A stretch of 10,550 nucleotides of DNA, taken from contig JASHXX010000370.1 of NCBI GenBank assembly GCA_030043335.1, positions 1 to 10,550 on the forward strand. The letters run 5' to 3'. Shown here in pieces: positions 6,969 to 10,550 of this stretch; the stretch's first letter is position 1, and each line of letters begins with the position of its first letter. A program made the translations under genes and the position numbers. The stretch is from Xanthobacteraceae bacterium. Lineage in GTDB: Bacteria; Pseudomonadota; Alphaproteobacteria; Rhizobiales; Xanthobacteraceae. The notes below the pieces were generated by a model. It was given only the letters and a program-made list of their open reading frames with translations. It was not told the DNA's origin and did no database searches.

Positions 6969-7667
6969 TCACACCTCGAGCCAGGTCTGGCGCACCGCGG
7001 CGGCGCCGGCGAGCTCGGCCGGCGTTCCTTCGAACACCATCCGGCCGTGGCCCATCACGTAAACGCGATGCGAGATCCGCATGGCGATGGTCAATTTCTG
7101 CTCGACGAGGAGGATCGAGATGTGGCGCTCGGCAATGCTCTGCAACAGCTCGGCGATGCGCTCGACCATTTGCGGCGCCAGCCCTTCGGTCGGCTCGTCG
7201 ACCATGATCAGGTCGGGATCGCCCATCAGCGTGCGGCAGATCGTCAGCATCTGCTGCTCGCCGCCGGAAAGCGCGCCGGCCGGCGTCTTGGCGCGCTCCT
7301 CCAGCCTCGGAAACAGTCGATAGGTTTCGCCGAAACCCCATCGCGGCGCCTTCTTGCCGGTCTTGATCCCGAGCATGAGATTCTGCTCGACGGTCAGCGT
7401 CGGAAAGACGTCGCGGTTCTCCGGCACGTAGCCGACACCCCGGTGCGCGATCTCATAGGGCTTCAGCCCGGCAATGGCTTCGTCGCGGAAGATGATCGCA
7501 CCCTGCGGCGGCACGTCGCCCATGATCGCCTTGAGCGTAGTCGAGCGGCCGACGCCGTTGCGCCCGAGAATGCTGACGATCTCGCCGGCGCCGACCCGCA
7601 GCGAGACGCCCTGCAGGATGTGGCTCTTGCCGTAATGGGCATGGAGATCGCGAACCTCGAGCATCAT
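6969..7667 (-). CDS. livF: Branched-chain amino acid-type ABC importer ATPase LivF
   Basis: A 232-residue cytoplasmic ATPase, one of the two different nucleotide-binding subunits of a HAAT-family importer. LivF-type features: MLEVRDLHAHYGKSHILQGV at the start, VPENRDVFPTLTVEQNL (81-97), signature LSGGEQQML (133-141), Walker B LIMVDEPTEGLAP (153-165) and the LivF-typical LLVEQ, with Q190 at the switch-His position. The Walker A reads GRNGVGRST (35-43): the Lys that contacts ATP phosphates is R41 (codon at 7545-7547). The start ATG 7667 forms an ATGA overlap with the livG stop, so translation is coupled. The length is normal for the family. The gene ends the operon. The class of substrate (branched-chain amino acid, amide, urea or aromatic acid) is not settled by this subunit. 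Confidence 0.93.
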   Translation of the reverse strand: MMLEVRDLHAHYGKSHILQGVSLRVGAGEIVSILGRNGVGRSTTLKAIMGDVPPQGAIIFRDEAIAGLKPYEIAHRGVGYVPENRDVFPTLTVEQNLMLGIKTGKKAPRWGFGETYRLFPRLEERAKTPAGALSGGEQQMLTICRTLMGDPDLIMVDEPTEGLAPQMVERIAELLQSIAERHISILLVEQKLTIAMRISHRVYVMGHGRMVFEGTPAELAGAAAVRQTWLEV

Positions 7668-8413
7668 GCCGCCGCTCCCAGGTAAGCCGTCTGCACCGCG
7701 GCGTCCTGCTTGATCTTTGCCGGCACGTCGCTGGCGATGATCTCGCCATAGACCAGGACAGAAATGCGGTCGGCAAGGTCGAAGACGACGTCCATGTCGT
7801 GCTCGATCATGATCAAGGTGCGCCCCTCGCTGACCTTGCGAATAAGCGAGACGGCGCGCGCCGCCTCGGCGGCGCTCATCCCGGCGCTCGGCTCGTCGAG
7901 CAGGATGATCTTGGCGCCGCCGGCGATGGTGATGCCGATCTCGAGAGCGCGCTGCTCGGCATAAGCGAGCACGCCGGCCTGAACTCGGCGGCGGTCGATC
8001 AGGTCGATCGCCTTGAGAATGGTCTCGGTGCGCTCTCGCACATCGGCGAGCCCGTCGATGCCGCGCCAGAACGCGTATTTGTAGCCGAGCGACCACAACA
8101 CCGCGCAGCGCACGTTCTCCCACACCGACAGCCGCGGAAAGATGTTGGTGACCTGGAAGCTGCGGCACAGACCGCGTCGGTTGATCTCGTGCGGCGGCAA
8201 GCCGGTGATGTCCTCGCCGTCGAGCTGCACCGTCCCTGAGCTCGGCGTGAGGCGGCCGCTCATCAGGTTGAACAGCGTCGACTTCCCGGCGCCGTTCGGC
8301 CCGATGATCGCGTGACGTTCGCCGACCGGCACCGCGAGACTCACGCCGCGAATGATCTTGGTCGCGCCGAAATTCTTGTGCACGTCGGTGAGCGCGATCG
8401 CGGGCGCGGTCAT
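7664..8413 (-). CDS. livG: Branched-chain amino acid-type ABC importer ATPase LivG
   Basis: A 249-residue cytoplasmic ATPase and partner of LivF. The Walker A is canonical, GPNGAGKST (38-46). The Q-loop segment CRSFQVTNIFPRLSVWEN (83-100) is LivG-like. Walker B is IILLDEPSAGM (169-179) and the switch His is H205 in MIEHDMD. The signature reads LAYAEQRALEIG from L149. Compared with LSGGQ, Ala replaces Ser, Tyr replaces the first Gly, Ala152 replaces the second Gly and Glu replaces Gln. As I recall it, E. coli LivG has LAYGQ, so the Ala152 change goes beyond the normal family drift. ATG 8413 overlaps the livM stop as ATGA, and the gene's own stop overlaps the livF start the same way. The open frame continues upstream inside livM, but that part is not protein-like. 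Confidence 0.93.
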   Translation of the reverse strand: MTAPAIALTDVHKNFGATKIIRGVSLAVPVGERHAIIGPNGAGKSTLFNLMSGRLTPSSGTVQLDGEDITGLPPHEINRRGLCRSFQVTNIFPRLSVWENVRCAVLWSLGYKYAFWRGIDGLADVRERTETILKAIDLIDRRRVQAGVLAYAEQRALEIGITIAGGAKIILLDEPSAGMSAAEAARAVSLIRKVSEGRTLIMIEHDMDVVFDLADRISVLVYGEIIASDVPAKIKQDAAVQTAYLGAAA

Positions 8414-9741
8414 TTCGCCCTCCCGGCGCCGCCCGCCTCTACGGACGCGTCGTGCCAGGCAGCGCCAACGAGCGTCCACGTCAGCCGGAACAGCAAGAAC
8501 CCGCCGCCGGCGAGGACCGCCGCGGCCGCCCAGGGCAGCGCGCTTCTGGTGTTCAGGGCGAGGTGGAACAGGGAGACCGTCGGGCCTTCGGATGCCTGGA
8601 CGCTGACATGGTAAGTCATCTCGACGATCAGGATGGCGCCGGCGAGACATAGAAGCGCCGGCAAGAGCGCGATCAGATAGGTCAGGGCGAGCCGCAGCAT
8701 CGAGCCGTAAGCGCGCGCCTGCCACAACGGCTCGTGCATCGTCACGAGACCAGCCACACCCTGCGGCGCGAACATCACCATGCCGATGAACAGCAGGCCG
8801 AAATAAAGCTGCCACACATCGGTGACGTCGCTCAGCATGCCCTCGAGCCAGGTGACGATGATCGCGCCGATCACCGGTCCGGCGAAGTTGCCGATGCCGC
8901 CGATATAGGCGGCGAGCAGCACCAGGCCGGATTGCTCGGCGCCGACAGCGGCGGAGTTGACCAGTTCGAAATTGATCGCGGCGAGCGCGCCGGCGATGCC
9001 GGCAAACAGTCCGGCGAGCGAGAAGGCGATGAACCGCACCACGCGCGGATTGTAGCCGACGAATTGCGCGCGCTCGGCATTCTCGCGCACCGCGTTGCAC
9101 ATGCGGCCGAACGGCGTGCGGCGCAGCGCGTACATCGCCGCCATGCAGATGAGGCACCACGCCGCGATCAGATAGTAGACCTGGATCTGCGGGCCGAAAT
9201 TGAGACCGAAGACGTGCAGAAGCTTGGTGCGATTCGTGCTCACGCCCTCCTCGCCGCCGAAGAAGCCGCGCAGGATGAGCGAGCTCGAGGCGACGAGCTC
9301 GCCGAGGCCGAGCGAGATCATGGCGAAAGCGGTACCGGCGCGGCGGGTCGAGACCGAGCCGAAGATGATGCCGAACAGAAGGCCGCCGGCGGCGCCGACG
9401 AGCGGCAGCAGCGGCAGCGGCACCGGCAACCGGTCGTGAATCACCGCGTTCATCGCATGCACGGTGAGGAAGCCGCCGAGGCCGTAATAGACCGCGTGAC
9501 CGAACGACAGCAGGCCGGTCTCGCCGAGCAGCATGTTATAAGAGAGCGCGAACACGATCATGATGCCCATGAGGCTGAGCATCGTCAGCGCGCTGCCGGA
9601 GGCGAAAACGAGCGGCAACAGCGCGAACAGGAGCGCGAGCGCCAGCCACGGCGCCGCAAGGCGCACCGCGACCGGAACGCCCGCCGGATAGAGCGCCCCG
9701 CGCGCCGGCAGTTTCGCTATCTCGCTCGCCGCGTCGCTCAA
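8410..9741 (-). CDS. livM: Branched-chain amino acid-type ABC importer permease LivM, with C-terminal extension
   Basis: A 443-residue inner-membrane permease. The LivM core (about 28-340) includes FALSYNMLLGETGLLSFGHA (64-83), GFFGGEEGVSTNR (159-171), the cytoplasmic coupling region RENAERAQFVGYNPRVVRF (219-237) and LLAAYIGGIGNFAGPVIGA (275-293). After PQGVAGLV the protein does not stop, as usual LivM do, but runs about 100 residues more, with two further hydrophobic segments at about 349-375 and 401-425. I chose TTG 9739-9741 as start. It overlaps the livH stop as TTGA, just like the ATGA overlaps downstream, and leaves a 27-residue hydrophilic leader before TM1. There is no ATG before TM1 in this region except one inside livH (9843), which would add 34 non-family residues. 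GTG codons around residue 22-26 are other options. Confidence 0.88.
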   Translation of the reverse strand: MSDAASEIAKLPARGALYPAGVPVAVRLAAPWLALALLFALLPLVFASGSALTMLSLMGIMIVFALSYNMLLGETGLLSFGHAVYYGLGGFLTVHAMNAVIHDRLPVPLPLLPLVGAAGGLLFGIIFGSVSTRRAGTAFAMISLGLGELVASSSLILRGFFGGEEGVSTNRTKLLHVFGLNFGPQIQVYYLIAAWCLICMAAMYALRRTPFGRMCNAVRENAERAQFVGYNPRVVRFIAFSLAGLFAGIAGALAAINFELVNSAAVGAEQSGLVLLAAYIGGIGNFAGPVIGAIIVTWLEGMLSDVTDVWQLYFGLLFIGMVMFAPQGVAGLVTMHEPLWQARAYGSMLRLALTYLIALLPALLCLAGAILIVEMTYHVSVQASEGPTVSLFHLALNTRSALPWAAAAVLAGGGFLLFRLTWTLVGAAWHDASVEAGGAGRAK

Positions 9742-10550
9742 TGTTCGCGCGTCCCCATGAGCCCGACCGGGCGGAAGATCAGGATCAGCACCAGCAGCAA
9801 GTAGGGAATGATCGGCGCGAGCTGCGCCACCGTCACGGTCCACACGTCCGAGAGAACGCCCCCGGTCGGCGGCGCAACGCCGATGCCGCCGAGCACGTCG
9901 GCGACCGAAAGGTTGATCGAGACCGCAAAGGTCTGGATCAGCCCGATCAGCAGCGAGGCGACGAACGCTCCGGCAAGCGAGCCAAGCCCGCCGACCACGA
10001 CCACGACGAACAGGATCGGGCCGAGCGCCCCCGCCATGTTCGACTGGGTGACCAGCGCCGGGCCGGCAATCACGCCGGCAACGGCGGCGAGCCCGGTGCC
10101 GACGCCGAACACCAGCATAAACACCCGCGGCACGTTATGGCCGAGCATCGCCACCATGTGGGGGTGCGTGAGCGAAGCCTGGATGATCAGGCCGACGCGG
10201 GTGCGGGTGAGCACAGCGAACAGCACCGCGAAGATCGCGATCGCGGTCAGCAGCTCGAACATCTTGTAGGCGGGATAGTTGGTGGAGAACACCGTGAAGG
10301 CGGGGTAGTCGAGCGAGGGCGGCACGCGATAATCCGCCGGGCCCTTGCCCCAGATCATCTGCACCACCTCCTCGATGATGAACGCGAGGCCGAAGGTGAA
10401 CAACAGCTCGGCGACCGGGCCGTGCCGGTGCACGTGACGCAGGCCGTAGCGTTCGACCAGCGCGCCGATGCCGCCGACCAGCACCGGCGCGATGACGAAC
10501 GCCGGCCAGAAGCCGACGATCTGGCTGATCTGAAAGCCGAAGAACGCGCC
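9738..10550 (-). CDS. livH: Branched-chain amino acid-type ABC importer permease LivH (5' end outside window)
   Basis: The second inner-membrane permease of the importer. 270 C-terminal residues are visible; LivH is usually about 290-310, so some 20-40 N-terminal residues with the start and part of TM1 lie beyond 10550. The frame is open from the window edge (GAFFGFQISQIVGFWPAF...) and the GTG at 10484 inside it is not a true start. Family features: LVERYGLR, then VAELLFTFGLAFIIEEVVQ, the cytoplasmic coupling stretch LTHPHMVAMLGHNVPRVFML, and VVGGLGSLAGAFVASLLIGL, ending in LIFRPVGLMGTREH. It heads the visible part of the livHMGF operon. The operon promoter, and possibly the substrate-binding protein gene, are off the right edge. 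Confidence 0.92.
   Translation of the reverse strand, partial: GAFFGFQISQIVGFWPAFVIAPVLVGGIGALVERYGLRHVHRHGPVAELLFTFGLAFIIEEVVQMIWGKGPADYRVPPSLDYPAFTVFSTNYPAYKMFELLTAIAIFAVLFAVLTRTRVGLIIQASLTHPHMVAMLGHNVPRVFMLVFGVGTGLAAVAGVIAGPALVTQSNMAGALGPILFVVVVVGGLGSLAGAFVASLLIGLIQTFAVSINLSVADVLGGIGVAPPTGGVLSDVWTVTVAQLAPIIPYLLLVLILIFRPVGLMGTREH

Noticed and set aside
7668..8168. In-frame upstream extension of livF
   Set aside because: It lies within livG in another frame; the LivF family begins at the ATG of 7667.
8414..9160. In-frame upstream extension of livG
   Set aside because: It lies within livM in another frame and is Arg-rich; ATG 8413 in an ATGA overlap is the natural start.
8734..9804. 356-codon plus-strand open frame
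   Set aside because: Antisense shadow of livM; the product is charged low-complexity sequence (Glu/Arg/His/Ala).
1..10550. Mobile elements, CRISPR arrays, tRNA or rRNA genes, toxin-antitoxin or phage defence genes
   Set aside because: I looked for transposase-like motifs, direct repeats with spacers and tRNA-like folds and saw none; base composition and codon use look even across the window.

Overview
The window is a gene-dense, GC-rich (mostly G or C at third codon positions) chromosomal stretch that looks like an alphaproteobacterium, most likely Hyphomicrobiales/Rhizobiales of the Bradyrhizobium-Rhodopseudomonas-Xanthobacteraceae type. This rests on codon use, on the style of the Liv-type transporter proteins and on the DUF3617 and trypsin-like protease genes. 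It is a judgement from recognition, not a search. I see no RNA gene, CRISPR array, insertion sequence, phage gene or attachment site. No gap between genes exceeds about 175 bases.

Left part (1-2867, minus strand): a tripartite efflux pump operon. A lipoprotein periplasmic adaptor (MFP) is followed 30 bp later by an AcrB-type RND permease that runs off the left edge. An outer-membrane channel gene, if there is one, would lie beyond position 1.

Middle-left (2868-4589): a 174-bp divergent spacer separates the pump from a plus-strand HtrA-like serine protease with one PDZ domain and no visible signal peptide. Its stop codon abuts, with zero spacing, the stop of a convergent gene for a secreted DUF3617 protein.

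Middle (4664-6901): a metallo-beta-lactamase-fold hydrolase (minus), upstream of the DUF3617 gene on the same strand, is divergent across 75 bp from a medium-chain dehydrogenase/reductase (plus) that lacks the usual zinc ligands.

Right part (6969-10550, minus strand): a branched-chain-amino-acid-type ABC importer core, livH-livM-livG-livF. Each gene overlaps the next by 4 bp (TTGA, ATGA, ATGA), which predicts tight translational coupling. livH runs off the right edge and no substrate-binding protein gene is in view.

The most interesting observation is in the two ATPases. LivF has Arg instead of the Walker A Lys, and LivG has LAYAE instead of an LSGGQ-type signature. In a head-to-tail dimer these two changes face each other in the same ATP site, while the second site is fully canonical. 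This predicts an asymmetric importer with one degenerate and one consensus ATP site. LivM also carries about 100 extra C-terminal residues with two more predicted membrane segments. Otherwise the window is ordinary housekeeping and transport content; I found no wholly new system.
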